DNA of 64,000 nucleotides from JALYGJ01 sp963795645 (GCA_963795645.1 CAWCIK010000001.1:186001-250000), one strand, 5' to 3'. Numbered from the stretch's first letter, positions 36,901 to 44,700 are shown. A program made the numbers and translations. Notes: generated by a model not told the origin, from the letters alone.

Positions 36901-39258
36901 AGCGGATGACGTCCCATTGGTGACCGTCACGCCCGAGATGCGGCTCAGTGAGTCATACGTGTAGTCCTGCTCGAGGACCTGATCGCCTGCAACGGTCGTC
37001 ACGGCGCGCACCAGGCGGCCCTGATCGTCGTATTCGTCGTGGGTCGCAACAACGCCAACGGTCGTGTCCGTGGGTAGTCCACTCGACGGGTCGCGCGTGA
37101 TCGTCAGATCGCCCAACGCGGTGAGCCCGCCCGCCGTGTCGAAGGCGAGCGCCCATGTGTCTGCTCCGTTGACCGAGATCGACGTCACCCGCCCGGCAGC
37201 ATCGATGGGTGCGTCCACCCGACCCTGCACAGGACCCGACCAGGAAATGATTGTCAGCAGGCCCGCGCTGTAGCCGTAGCTGGTGGTCACGTTGCCTGGA
37301 GCTGTCGAGGTGGCCAGCAGTCCCGTCGAAGGGTCATAGCTGTCCACGACCTGTCCGCGACCTGACTGCATCCGCACCAGGCGCCCCGCCGTGTCGTACT
37401 CGAAGGCCAACGACCGGCTGCCCGGGCCGGTCACGCTGGCAAGTTGACCATCCGCCGTGTAACTGTCGAGCTCGTACGAGCCGTCGTCGGGCACGGTCGG
37501 CGGGAGCCACGCCGTTGGCCGACCGCCTGGGCTGGTGCCCACGGTGAAGGAAGGGTGGCCCGGTGGCCTGGCCTGGACCGCGCGACCAGCCGCGTCATAC
37601 AGCACCGCCGTGGTCGCGCCGTCAGCGCTCGTGAGTTGAACGGGACGGCCATCTCCATCTACCGCCGTTGCCTGGACGCTTCCGTCGGGAAGGGTGATCG
37701 TCGCCGTTCCTGTTGATCCGTCATACGTGTAGGTCGATGTCGCCGCGTCCGCGCCGCTGCCCACCGTCTCGCTCGCGAGCCGGCCGCTGTCGTCGTAGGC
37801 ATATGCAACATCCGGCTGACCCGGCGCGACAGCCGCGACGACGCGATCCGCGTCGTCAAAGGTCGCGCTGCTGACACGATGCTCAGGGTCTGTTGCCGTC
37901 AGCGTCCGTGTGGTCGGGCCATATGTCTCGAGCCAGGTGCTGCCGTCGGCGGTGTAGGACGCAGAAGTCTGGGCGTCGAAGAGCGATCCACCAGACGGAA
38001 CATCAGCGGTGCGGGTGGTCTCCGCTCGATATTCGACACCATCCGGCCGCGTCTGAACGAACGGGGTGAGCATCGGTGCCTGCATCCCCCAGCGTGGGTC
38101 GGGCTGTGCGCCCAGGTCGATCTTGGTGCCGTCTGGGAGAACGACCGCGCGGTGTCCGCCAGTGTCCTCACTTTCGACAGTTGTCGTTCCGTCCGGTGCT
38201 ACATACGTTCGCTGGACTGCACCGGCGACCCGCTCGTTTCGATACGTGGACGTGCTGCCACCTGCCGAGGCGACAGATATCTCGACGCTGCCGTCCGCTG
38301 CCGTGCGCTGCCACTGCACGCGCACACCGTCCGGATCCTTGGTGGCGCTGAGCCGGCCGGCACTGTCGTACTCGTACTGCGACAGTCCGCCGGTCGGCCA
38401 GGTCACCGACGTAACCAGCCCACCCGATGCCCACGTCATCCTGGCGTATGCGCCTGTCGGGTCGATCACGGTGGTCAGGTCGCCTGCATCGTCAACACCC
38501 ACCGTCGTCGCACCACCGTCCGCAGCGGCCAGCGCCTGCGGCAGCCCGTTCTCGTCGCGCTGGACGCGCAGGCTTACCGGCTCTCCGTCGCGCGTCCCAT
38601 CGATGCTCAGCAGCCGGCCGGCGTCGTCGTAGGCAATGGTCAGCAGCGTGATCCCGGTGATGCCGTCGACGGTCCGGACATGCCTGCCTGATCCATCGAA
38701 GAGGTACACGAGCTGGCCGTCATAGGACGCGATGGCGGTCTCACCGGAGCCCACGTCGACCGGCGCCACGAGACGCCACGAGCCATCGCCGCCGAGCAGT
38801 ACGCCATTGGCAGCGTCGTAGCGCTGGACGACGTCGATCGACCAGCCCCCAAGCCCGAGGCTGGCGGCATCCCAAACCGGCCGATCCAGCCGGCCCGGCG
38901 CCCACTCGGAGGAGTAGGTGAGCGCCATGCCAGTGCCCGCGACGGGGACCGCCAGGGCTGCGGTCTGCTGCTCGCACGGCACGTATCCGGAGAGGTCGCA
39001 GGCCTCGAGGTCGAGTGGACCGACGACCTTGGCCTCCGCACTTGGAGCTGCCGTGGGGCTGGCCGTCGTGCTCGGTGCGGCCGTGGGGCCGGGCGCCACA
39101 GACGGAGTGGGCGAGGCCGTTGGGCCGGGAGCGATCGATGGGGTCGGTGATGGGCTCGCGCACCCGGCAATCACGAACGCTAGGCCAACAATCACCAGGG
39201 CAGATGTAGTGCGGGGGCGCCCAAGGCGTCCGGCGGCGGCCAGGTGCAAGAGCGTCAT
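33937..39258 (-). CDS. Giant RHS/YD-repeat lipoprotein with von Willebrand D-like and triple pre-peptidase-C-like domains
   Basis: 1,773 residues from ATG 39258, chosen so that the protein begins with a signal peptide and lipobox (VIAGC, Cys33). A longer frame to 39375 would bury these. Next come a Thr/Pro/Ser linker, then about 700 residues of RHS/YD repeats (Y-x-YD-x-x-GRL), ending in the RHS core box ARDYDPVVGRWTSSDPIRF and NLYRYAGGDPVNQTDPSG near residue 1050. A Pro-rich hinge, a Cys-rich stretch (about 1100-1180), a VWD-like module (GDPHLQTSDGLPFDFQ), and three 100-residue pre-peptidase-C-like repeats follow. RHS proteins form a shell around a C-terminal cargo. Here no toxin is obvious after the core, so adhesion or polymer binding is more likely. 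Confidence 0.85.
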   Translation of the reverse strand: MTLLHLAAAGRLGRPRTTSALVIVGLAFVIAGCASPSPTPSIAPGPTASPTPSVAPGPTAAPSTTASPTAAPSAEAKVVGPLDLEACDLSGYVPCEQQTAALAVPVAGTGMALTYSSEWAPGRLDRPVWDAASLGLGGWSIDVVQRYDAANGVLLGGDGSWRLVAPVDVGSGETAIASYDGQLVYLFDGSGRHVRTVDGITGITLLTIAYDDAGRLLSIDGTRDGEPVSLRVQRDENGLPQALAAADGGATTVGVDDAGDLTTVIDPTGAYARMTWASGGLVTSVTWPTGGLSQYEYDSAGRLSATKDPDGVRVQWQRTAADGSVEISVASAGGSTSTYRNERVAGAVQRTYVAPDGTTTVESEDTGGHRAVVLPDGTKIDLGAQPDPRWGMQAPMLTPFVQTRPDGVEYRAETTRTADVPSGGSLFDAQTSASYTADGSTWLETYGPTTRTLTATDPEHRVSSATFDDADRVVAAVAPGQPDVAYAYDDSGRLASETVGSGADAATSTYTYDGSTGTATITLPDGSVQATAVDGDGRPVQLTSADGATTAVLYDAAGRAVQARPPGHPSFTVGTSPGGRPTAWLPPTVPDDGSYELDSYTADGQLASVTGPGSRSLAFEYDTAGRLVRMQSGRGQVVDSYDPSTGLLATSTAPGNVTTSYGYSAGLLTIISWSGPVQGRVDAPIDAAGRVTSISVNGADTWALAFDTAGGLTALGDLTITRDPSSGLPTDTTVGVVATHDEYDDQGRLVRAVTTVAGDQVLEQDYTYDSLSRISGVTVTNGTSSAAKTTAITYADGRLARVSLDGVVQEQDSYDPAGNRVTVVSPAATVAATYDDRDRLLTWGDVTYQYAPDGTLLQQTGPAGVTAFQYDDTGSLLSSTLPDGRQVQYTVDAEGRRVGRSVDGVLTSGYVYGPDGQLAAQFDGSGNVVARFAWDDAGRLAYVIRDGHTYRVITDQVGSPILLVDAESGQVVENMQYDAWGRLLSDSGSAPFTIGFAGGLQDPDTGLVLFGARDYDPVVGRWTSSDPIRFQGGDANLYRYAGGDPVNQTDPSGLMLPTLPNFHLPSLPKLHRPSFPHIPSPSFKPPPTTPAVPKAPPPPAPAAPKTPPAGGPRAFGCHYAVLCNSDPNAQDYYCLGYKCEFAHGIVCQGLCSRVPGYPQYHFFCLGTCRNPKSPLVCHLCSQGDPHLQTSDGLPFDFQAAGEFQIAASADGSVVLQARQKPLPVGSDVSITSAVGVGVAGDRVMVSIIAGTAVEAGSSSSASDVLTVSANGNPVTGADVSMRLPNGGILERHGALVTIDWPAGTHLFIERHAYNLNYGLAPDPAIAPTLRGLGGSEDGDPTNDLTGRDGLVLDPSDPDFFNKLYHQFGDSWRITQAELLFDYAPGQDTSTFTLPDFPIAPATIDSLDPDTRAQAEALCKAVGVTTEPGLTNCILDVGVTGDSSYAAGAAAFAAANGPAANAVQNGVLQDLVFGQTVSGQIGNAAVRDRYTFAGTAGQVIYLAATNTTCVDGLSWRLLLPDGNTQTEAVACHDMGRVVLPTAGTYTVEVFTDGTATGAYGFVADEAPSPQVAALTIGDTITGTIAQIGEWHDYTFAGTAGQVIYLATSEATCVDGLYWRLLRPDGLTQTEAATCRDMGRVVLPATGDYTLEVWSDGTATGPYSFETLAAPPPTGANLTIGDTVTGTIAQVGEWHDYTFAGTAGQVVNLTTAETTCVDGLDWRLLLPDGSTQTVAVTCGDLGIVTLPVDGTYTIEVYSDSTATGGYSFTTSAGSP
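33940..34848 (-). repeat. Three tandem ~300-bp repeats encoding pre-peptidase-C-like domains
   Basis: Copies at about 33940-34233, 34240-34542 and 34545-34848 each encode GTIxQxGEWHDYTFAGTAG or a variant, then TCVDGLxWRLLxPDG and TYTxEVxxDGTATGxYxF. The two outer-end copies are the most alike at DNA level. Each keeps one Cys pair (TCVDG and a Cys about 24 residues later), probably a disulfide. Confidence 0.8.
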
Positions 39259-39427
39259 GACTACTGGTCGCAGCCTCCAGTGGAAATCAATACGCCGATC
39301 TGTGTCGCGGCCAGACTTTTCTACGTGGCCGAGTTTGCGGATGCTAGACGTTTGACCTGGCTCCGGACACCCCAATTGGCGCCTTCAGACCCGAAGGATC
39401 ACATTGCTCCGTATATCGCCTCTGGCT

Positions 39428-39433
39428 TAAAGT
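39428..39433 (+). promoter_or_regulatory. -10 element (TAAAGT) of a leaderless start
   Basis: TAAAGT ends 7 nt before GTG 39441. It overlaps the earlier in-frame GTG at 39432, which argues against that start. Confidence 0.45.
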
Positions 39434-39440
39434 GATGGCC

Positions 39441-39737
39441 GTGACACTCCGCTTCGCGGCCACTCGTGCCAGCGCGATAGTGCCGCTGGCCATGTCCATT
39501 GCGGCGCTCGGTGTTCTGGCCTGGGCGCTGGGCTTTGGCGTCGCGCGGCCGCCGACAGGTGGCGAAGGCGCGGCCGCTCGTCTGTGGCAGCTGCTCATTG
39601 CCGGCCAGCTGCCGGTCATTGCCTGGTTCGCGCTGCGCTGGCTGCCTGCGGCGCCACGCGAGGGTGTGATCGTCCTCACCGCGCAGCTCTGCGCTGGCCT
39701 CGCCTCCGCAGCGCCGGTCTTCCTGCTGCATCTCTAG
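39441..39737 (+). CDS. Small membrane protein, 98 residues
   Basis: Three hydrophobic segments (about residues 10-32, 46-66 and 74-95) separated by short Arg/Pro-rich loops. No known motif. The start is placed at GTG 39441 by the upstream -10 box. GTG 39432 or ATG 39435 would add two or three residues. The cupin gene follows after 18 bp and is probably in the same transcript. Confidence 0.6.
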   Translation: MTLRFAATRASAIVPLAMSIAALGVLAWALGFGVARPPTGGEGAAARLWQLLIAGQLPVIAWFALRWLPAAPREGVIVLTAQLCAGLASAAPVFLLHL

Positions 39738-39755
39738 TCCCCGAGGTACACGATC

Positions 39756-40145
39756 GTGGAAATTCTCAAGAAGGAAGCCAGCCGGAAGGGCACGCCCGAC
39801 CGGTTCATCGGCGAGGTGTGGATCGACCAGCTTGCCGGCGGGCAACCCAACGAGCATCTGCGGGTCAACGTTGTTCGCTTCGCGCCGGGTGCTCGCAACT
39901 CTTGGCATGCCCATGCAGTGGGCCAGACGCTGCACGTGACCGAAGGTATCGGTCGGGTTCAGGCGGCCGGCGGCGAGATCCAGGAGGTCCGCGCCGGCGA
40001 CACGATCTACACGGCGCCCGGCGAGTGGCACTGGCACGGCGCGGCGCCCGATCACTTCATGACCCACCTGGCGATGTGGGAAGCTCCCGCCGAGGGACCC
40101 GAGTCCGAATGGGGTGAGCCGGTCGGCGACGCCGACTACCGCTGA
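39756..40145 (+). CDS. Cupin-domain protein
   Basis: A 129-residue single-domain cupin. Motif 1 appears as NSWHAHAVGQTLHVTEGIGRV (His pair and Glu region), and motif 2 as GDTIYTAPGEWHWHGAAPDHFMTHL, supplying further His ligands. A metal-binding beta-barrel is expected. The substrate is unknown. Proteins of this size and pattern are often paired with carboxymuconolactone-decarboxylase-like proteins, but none is here. It starts with GTG at 39756, with GAGGT about 10 nt upstream. Confidence 0.85.
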   Translation: MEILKKEASRKGTPDRFIGEVWIDQLAGGQPNEHLRVNVVRFAPGARNSWHAHAVGQTLHVTEGIGRVQAAGGEIQEVRAGDTIYTAPGEWHWHGAAPDHFMTHLAMWEAPAEGPESEWGEPVGDADYR

Positions 40146-40258
40146 CGGTCCTCGCGGTCCTGGCGTCTGATGCGGCGCACGATAAGCAAATCGATCAATA
40201 CGATCGCACCGCCGGCGAGCAGCCCGAGCAGCGCAATCGCGACAAGCGCCTGGTCCAT
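40136..40258 (-). CDS. Tiny single-span membrane protein, 40 residues
   Basis: MDQALVAIALLGLLAGGAIV begins one clean membrane helix, followed by a strongly basic tail (RRIRRQDREDRQR). The positive-inside pattern supports a real membrane peptide. The 78-residue open frame around it overlaps the acetyltransferase promoter and is less likely. It overlaps the cupin gene's 3' end by 10 bp. Confidence 0.4.
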   Translation of the reverse strand: MDQALVAIALLGLLAGGAIVLIDLLIVRRIRRQDREDRQR

Positions 40259-40291
40259 CGTCGATACATCATCGTCGATCTCGGCCGGCGC

Positions 40292-40297
40292 TAGCAT
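40292..40297 (+). promoter_or_regulatory. -10 element (TAGCAT) that decides the acetyltransferase start
   Basis: TAGCAT ends 7 nt before GTG 40305. The open frame reaches back to 40170, but those codons lie upstream of the box. Confidence 0.55.
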
Positions 40298-40304
40298 CCG
40301 AGCC

Positions 40305-40778
40305 GTGAAGGGCATCGTCCTTAGAAGGGCCACTGACGCGGATGCGGAAGCGACCGCGGACCTGTTCATCACGTCGCGCAGCGAGGCTCTGCCAAGCGTC
40401 CACTTCCCTTACCCCGATGACAGCGTCAGGCGCTACGTGCGTGACGTGCTGATCGACAAGACCGAAGGCTGGCTTGCCCAGGACGGCGACCGGATCGTGG
40501 CCGTCATGTCGCTCACGCCCGGCTGGATCGACCAGCTGTACGTGGCCACGGATCGGCAGGGACAGGGCATCGGCCGCCGGCTACTCGACCTTGCCAAGGA
40601 GCGCAGTGACGGCGACCTGGAGCTGTGGACGTTCCAGGTCAACGACCGGGCGCGTCGCTTCTACGAACGGAACGGCTTCACTATCGCCGAGATGACCGAC
40701 GGATCAGGCAACCAGGAGCGGGAGCCGGACGTGCGCTATGTCTGGCATGGATCGGTCACGGATCCTTCAGGCGGGTAG
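40305..40778 (+). CDS. GNAT family N-acetyltransferase
   Basis: A 157-residue protein beginning MKGIVLRRATDADAEATADL. The acetyl-CoA pyrophosphate-binding loop is the RQGQGIGRRLLDLA stretch near residue 90, and strand 5 with NDRARRFYERNGFTI follows, a classic GNAT ending. The substrate is unknown. Its 3' end overlaps the dipeptidase homologue by 12 bp on the opposite strand. Confidence 0.9.
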   Translation: MKGIVLRRATDADAEATADLFITSRSEALPSVHFPYPDDSVRRYVRDVLIDKTEGWLAQDGDRIVAVMSLTPGWIDQLYVATDRQGQGIGRRLLDLAKERSDGDLELWTFQVNDRARRFYERNGFTIAEMTDGSGNQEREPDVRYVWHGSVTDPSGG

Positions 40779-41696
40779 CGCTCCCTGCAGGAATCGCGCG
40801 GCGTTGCCTCCGATGAAGCCCTCGACGACGGCCGGCGCCACGTCCGCAGCGAGCATCGAATCGGCCAGGGCAGGCAGGCCCTCGCAGTCGATCAGCATCC
40901 TGAGCGCCCCGTCCATGTCCGAGCCGATCGCCACGTGCTCGTCGCCTGCCGCGGCAAACGCGCGGCGGATCATTCGCGCGGCGGAGTTGAGCGTCGTGCC
41001 GCCCAGGAGCTGGGTGGCCATCACGACGCCGAGCAGTCCGCCGCGCGCACCCACCTCGCGCGCCACGGCATCGGGAACGTTGCGCGTCGACGCGTTGTAG
41101 CGCCGAATGAGGCCGGGCCGTGGCGCCGTGTCATCGCGGAGCGCGGTGTGACTGATTGCGAACGGGCGTCGCAGCAGCGGCATGGTCTCTTCGATGCCTG
41201 TCAGCGACATGTGCGCGAGGTCGACGATCACGCCCTGGTCCTCGAGCGCCTCGACGACGTCACGGCCAAAGTCGCTCAGGCCACCTGCCGTGCCCCCAGT
41301 CCCGGAACCGACGACATCGTTGTCCATGACGTGCGCCGGCGCGAACATGCGCACCCCGCGTTGCCATAGCCGGCCAACATTGCGCAGGTCGCCATCGAGT
41401 GCATGGCCACCTTGCACGCCGAGCACAATGCCGACCGGACCGCCCCGAGACAGGCACCGGCGCAGATCAGAAACCGAGCGGACCACAAGCAGCTCGCCTT
41501 CCGATCCGGCACACCAGCGCTCGATGCGATCGATCAGCCAGCCGGCAATCGCCATCGGCGATCCGACGGCGGAAGCCGGCAGTCCCAGTGAGCGGAAGTG
41601 CCAGCGCGAGAGGGAACCGCCGACGTCCGGCCACGACGTGGCGACGCTGAGACCGACGACGCCGTAGCCGACGGACTTCAGCCGAGGCAGGTCCAC
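40767..41696 (-). CDS. M19 (renal dipeptidase-like) amidohydrolase homologue with altered metal site
   Basis: 309 residues from the first canonical start. Downstream family motifs are present: DLAHMS, FAISHTALRDD and GSDMDGALR, supplying the two later His ligands and the GSDxDG loop. The Glu that bridges the two zinc ions in family members (ExGH) is Gln here (GVQGGHALDG, CAA codon). The HxD motif (GHVDLP) straddles the start: the GTG encodes the residue after the His. The frame stays open upstream across about 170 bp into aroE but has no ATG, GTG or TTG, so the true start is unknown (CTG at 41780 is possible). Probably a pseudoenzyme. Confidence 0.75.
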   Translation of the reverse strand: MDLPRLKSVGYGVVGLSVATSWPDVGGSLSRWHFRSLGLPASAVGSPMAIAGWLIDRIERWCAGSEGELLVVRSVSDLRRCLSRGGPVGIVLGVQGGHALDGDLRNVGRLWQRGVRMFAPAHVMDNDVVGSGTGGTAGGLSDFGRDVVEALEDQGVIVDLAHMSLTGIEETMPLLRRPFAISHTALRDDTAPRPGLIRRYNASTRNVPDAVAREVGARGGLLGVVMATQLLGGTTLNSAARMIRRAFAAAGDEHVAIGSDMDGALRMLIDCEGLPALADSMLAADVAPAVVEGFIGGNAARFLQGALPA

Positions 41697-41866
41697 ATGG
41701 CCGCGGCCGCCCAGGAGGAACGAATCACGAAACAGGGCGCTGCCGACGAGCAGGTCGATTGGTCTTGCGCCGGCAACCAGCGCTCGTGCTCGCGGCGAGG
41801 CGGTCAGCCGGCCGGCAAGGGCAGTCCTATTGGCTGCCCGATCGACGAGCGAGGAGAGGAGGGCCG

Positions 41867-42769
41867 TTACTCGGTCGCCGTCGGTGCGGCCTGGGTCTCG
41901 TCCGCGGTGATGGGAAGCGCGGGCTGCGTCTCACGCACGGCGTCCAGTCGCCGCTGGAGGATGTCCAGCGGCACCTCACGTCCGGTCCAGAGATTGAATG
42001 CGGCGGCCGTCTGACGCAGCAGCATCGTGTCGCCGTTGACGACCTCACTCGCTCCAGCCGCGCGCGCGTCGCGCATCAGCTTCGTCTCGCGCGGCTGGTA
42101 GAGCAGGTCGATCACCATCAGGTCCGGCGGCAGCAGCTCAGCCGGGATCGGTGATTGCTCACCGGCATCGGCCAGGGCGGACGCGTTGACGAGGATCTTG
42201 GTCTTCGCGAGCTCCGCCTCGATGACCGACTCATGCCAGGGCATCGCGCGCAGCTCCATATGTGACGCGCTGCGCCCGAAGTGGCGGATCAGTCCCTCGG
42301 CGCGATGCAGGTGACGGTTGAAGACGATGACCCGCTGAAAGCCACCGGTGATGAACGCGTAGACGGCGGCGCGCGCGCCACCGCCGGCGCCGATGATCAC
42401 GGCCTGCTTGGGCATCTTCTGCCGGCCGATCAGCACGTCAAGCGCGGCACGGAAGCCGACGACGTCCGTGTTGTGGCCGACCAGCCGCGTCGCCTCGCGC
42501 GTGATCGTGTCGACCGCGCCGGTCGACAGCGCCTCGTCGGTCAGCCGATCCATCATCGACGCGACCCGCTCCTTGTAAGGGACCGTGATGTTCGCGCCCA
42601 GATAGTCGTCGCCGCGGAGCTGCTCGATCGCGTCGGACAATGTCATCAGCGGGACATCGAGCGGCTCATAGCGCGCATCAATGCCGGCGTCATCGAACGC
42701 GGCCTGCTGCAGCTCGCCTGAAAGCGAGTGCGAGACCGGATGGCCGATGAGCGCGACCTGCTTGGGCAT
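41867..42769 (-). CDS. aroE: Shikimate dehydrogenase
   Basis: A 300-residue enzyme that reduces 3-dehydroshikimate with NADPH in aromatic amino-acid synthesis. The substrate site is seen in GHPVSHSLSG, NITVPYKE (catalytic Lys) and GHNTDVVGF (catalytic Asp). The cofactor motif is GAGGGARAAVYA, with NRHLHRAE supplying the phosphate-binding region. It starts at ATG 42769 with AGGTG 9 nt upstream. It is the first gene of a minus-strand unit continuing into the M19 homologue. Confidence 0.95.
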   Translation of the reverse strand: MPKQVALIGHPVSHSLSGELQQAAFDDAGIDARYEPLDVPLMTLSDAIEQLRGDDYLGANITVPYKERVASMMDRLTDEALSTGAVDTITREATRLVGHNTDVVGFRAALDVLIGRQKMPKQAVIIGAGGGARAAVYAFITGGFQRVIVFNRHLHRAEGLIRHFGRSASHMELRAMPWHESVIEAELAKTKILVNASALADAGEQSPIPAELLPPDLMVIDLLYQPRETKLMRDARAAGASEVVNGDTMLLRQTAAAFNLWTGREVPLDILQRRLDAVRETQPALPITADETQAAPTATE

Positions 42770-42820
42770 GCCGAAACACCTTTTGATCGGGCCCGGACAG
42801 AGCGGGCGGGAAGGCCTCCG

Positions 42821-42830
42821 ATGCTATCAT
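42821..42830. promoter_or_regulatory. Overlapping divergent -10 boxes for aroE and the tRNA-Ser/tRNA-Arg pair
   Basis: On the plus strand TATCAT (42825-42830) lies 15 nt before tRNA-Ser(GCU). On the minus strand TAGCAT (42821-42826) would start aroE RNA about 45 nt before its ATG. The two hexamers share bases inside the palindromic CCGATG...CATCGG, so the promoters probably exclude each other. Confidence 0.55.
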
Positions 42831-42845
42831 CGGCAGCCCGGATTG

Positions 42846-42937
<92 letters not shown>

Positions 42938-42939
42938 AT

Positions 42940-43015
42940 GCGCCCGTAGCTCAGTGGATAGAGCATCTGGTTGCGGACCAGAAGGTCGTGAGTTCGAGTC
43001 TCGCCGGGCGCGCCA
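42940..43015 (+). tRNA. tRNA-Arg (anticodon GCG)
   Basis: 76 nt with encoded CCA, two bases after tRNA-Ser(GCU). Acceptor GCGCCCG/CGGGCGC, D-stem GCTC/GAGC, anticodon stem TCTGG/CCAGA and seven-base loop TTGCGGA, giving GCG. The body resembles the usual bacterial tRNA-Arg(ACG), but base 34 is G instead of A. The tRNA would read CGC and CGU directly and offers no A34 for inosine editing. Confidence 0.93.
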
Positions 43016-43068
43016 CGTTCCGACCCTGGCGTCAGTGATGTAGCGCGCCGCGAACGAATGTCGGCCGA

Positions 43069-43980
43069 TCAGGCCTTTGCCTGGGGCACGAAGTCTTGTC
43101 CTGTCGACCTCTTCGCGACACGCTCGTACAGCCACGCCGGGATGGCCGCGATCGTGGTCACCACAAAGCGCTCGATCCGATCGCGTTCCAGCGCCACGCT
43201 ACCGATCAGCACGCTCAGGCTGCCCCACCACAGAACTGGCATTGCCAGGAAGGCCACCACCGGTACCAGCCACTTGCAATTCGTACGGCCGGCGTAGACG
43301 GCAAGCGCGGCCGCGACCGGCAGGCGAAGAAGAAGCGGGATCGGGATGTGGCCCTCAGACGCCGTGCCGCTCGCCTCGCGGATGAGCAGGTCGATCCACG
43401 ATCGCCACTGGCCAGGATCCATCAGCAGTGAGGCACACACCACCGCGACCGTCGTTCCCAGGGCAATCGCGAGTGCCCGCCATTCGCGTCGGGCGGCGAA
43501 CCAGAGCAGGCCGACACCGGGTGTCACCTTGGTCAGCAGCACGAACGACCAGGTTCCCGGCCAACGAAAGCCGAGCACGATCGCCAGCGCCAGGAGCAGG
43601 TGGATGTTGCCGCCCCAGATCTCGAAGAAAGCAAGGGGCAAGGCGAACACGAAGAGGACCGGCCCGGTCAGGACCAGGAGAGTGACCATGAGCAGGCCAG
43701 CCCACAGAGCGAGGAACTGATCCCACGGCAGGCTCAGGACTGGGTTGAGCGTCTGCAGGAACGCCGGCGAATAGAGATAAGCGCCGTAGTCACCCGCGTC
43801 AGCCGTGTACGGCGGCAGGCGGATGGCGCGCCAGTACGCATAAGCATCGTGCCCGGCGCCCATGCTGCCCGCAACGTGGCCGCTTCCGACCACCGTGAAC
43901 GCGAGAATGAGCCCGGCCCCGATTGCTCCGACGATGATCAACGTCCACCTCACGGTGGACAGCCTCTGTTCCAATTTCAC
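43069..43980 (-). CDS. Glycosyltransferase family 87 (DUF2029)-like membrane protein
   Basis: 303 residues with 8-9 membrane helices. The first periplasmic loop has HDAYAYWRAIRLPPYTADAGDYGAYLYSPAF, and a later loop GGNIHLLLALAIVLGFRWPG precedes LLTKVTPGVGLLWFAARREWR. These are characteristic of GT87 mannosyltransferase-like proteins that use polyprenyl-phosphate sugars. The acceptor is unknown. GTG 43980 is chosen because GGAG lies 5 nt upstream. ATG 44007 would add nine residues. Confidence 0.75.
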   Translation of the reverse strand: MKLEQRLSTVRWTLIIVGAIGAGLILAFTVVGSGHVAGSMGAGHDAYAYWRAIRLPPYTADAGDYGAYLYSPAFLQTLNPVLSLPWDQFLALWAGLLMVTLLVLTGPVLFVFALPLAFFEIWGGNIHLLLALAIVLGFRWPGTWSFVLLTKVTPGVGLLWFAARREWRALAIALGTTVAVVCASLLMDPGQWRSWIDLLIREASGTASEGHIPIPLLLRLPVAAALAVYAGRTNCKWLVPVVAFLAMPVLWWGSLSVLIGSVALERDRIERFVVTTIAAIPAWLYERVAKRSTGQDFVPQAKA

Positions 43981-44057
43981 GGCACTCCGCCATGAATGAT
44001 CGCGCATCCGCGCAAGGTCAATGCGCGAGGCTCGGATGGGACGTCGGACCGTGGCTG

Positions 44058-44063
44058 TACGAT
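44058..44063 (+). promoter_or_regulatory. -10 element (TACGAT) that decides the TadA-like start
   Basis: TACGAT ends 6 nt before GTG 44070, in frame with an open frame reaching back to 43992. The homologous part of the protein begins right at this GTG. Confidence 0.55.
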
Positions 44064-44069
44064 CGGCGC

Positions 44070-44534
44070 GTGAACTATGAGCTGTACATGAGCGCGGCCC
44101 TGTCGGAGGCGCGCGCGGCTGCCGACGCCGGAGAGGGCGCCGATGGCGCCGTCGCCGTGCTCGACGAAGCGCTCGTGGCGCGCGGCCGCGGCCAGGTCAT
44201 GGGCAGCGGCGATCCGACCGCACATGCCGTGGTCGTCGTGGTCCGCGAGGCCGCGCGACGACTCGGTCGCTCGGACTTGACCGGCGTCGTGATCTTCACC
44301 GCCGTCGAGCCGTGCGCGATGTGCGTCGGGGCGCTGCTCGAGTCGAATGTCGACGGGCTCGTCTTCGCCATGACCGACGAAGCGGGCGGCGCGGCGGGCT
44401 CGGCTGTCCAGCTCGCTACTGGCGGCTCTTTGCCACGTCACCTTGAGGTGGTGTCGGGGATCATGCAACGCGAGGCCGTGGAGATACGTGACGGCGCGCG
44501 CCCACCGCTACAGGCGCCGGCCGCGCGCGCCTGA
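44070..44534 (+). CDS. TadA-like cytidine/adenosine deaminase fold protein lacking the catalytic Glu
   Basis: A 154-residue protein aligning by eye with tRNA adenosine deaminase over its whole length. GDPTAHAV stands at the place of GDPTAHAE, and TAVEPCAMCVGALLES supplies the zinc Cys pair C82/C85. H52 is the third zinc ligand. The Glu two residues after it, which shuttles protons in all active members, is Val54 (codon GTG; one change from GAG). The zinc site is therefore intact but hydrolysis should be impossible. TadA normally converts A34 to inosine in tRNA-Arg(ACG). The tRNA-Arg in this window has G34. Confidence 0.85.
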   Translation: MNYELYMSAALSEARAAADAGEGADGAVAVLDEALVARGRGQVMGSGDPTAHAVVVVVREAARRLGRSDLTGVVIFTAVEPCAMCVGALLESNVDGLVFAMTDEAGGAAGSAVQLATGGSLPRHLEVVSGIMQREAVEIRDGARPPLQAPAARA

Positions 44535-44591
44535 CGCGCCGCAAACCTGTCCCCGGCTCCTGAAGCGGGTCGCTTGGTATCCTCTGGCCGC

Positions 44592-44678
<87 letters not shown>

Positions 44679-44700
44679 CTCACCCTTTCTGACACCGCCT

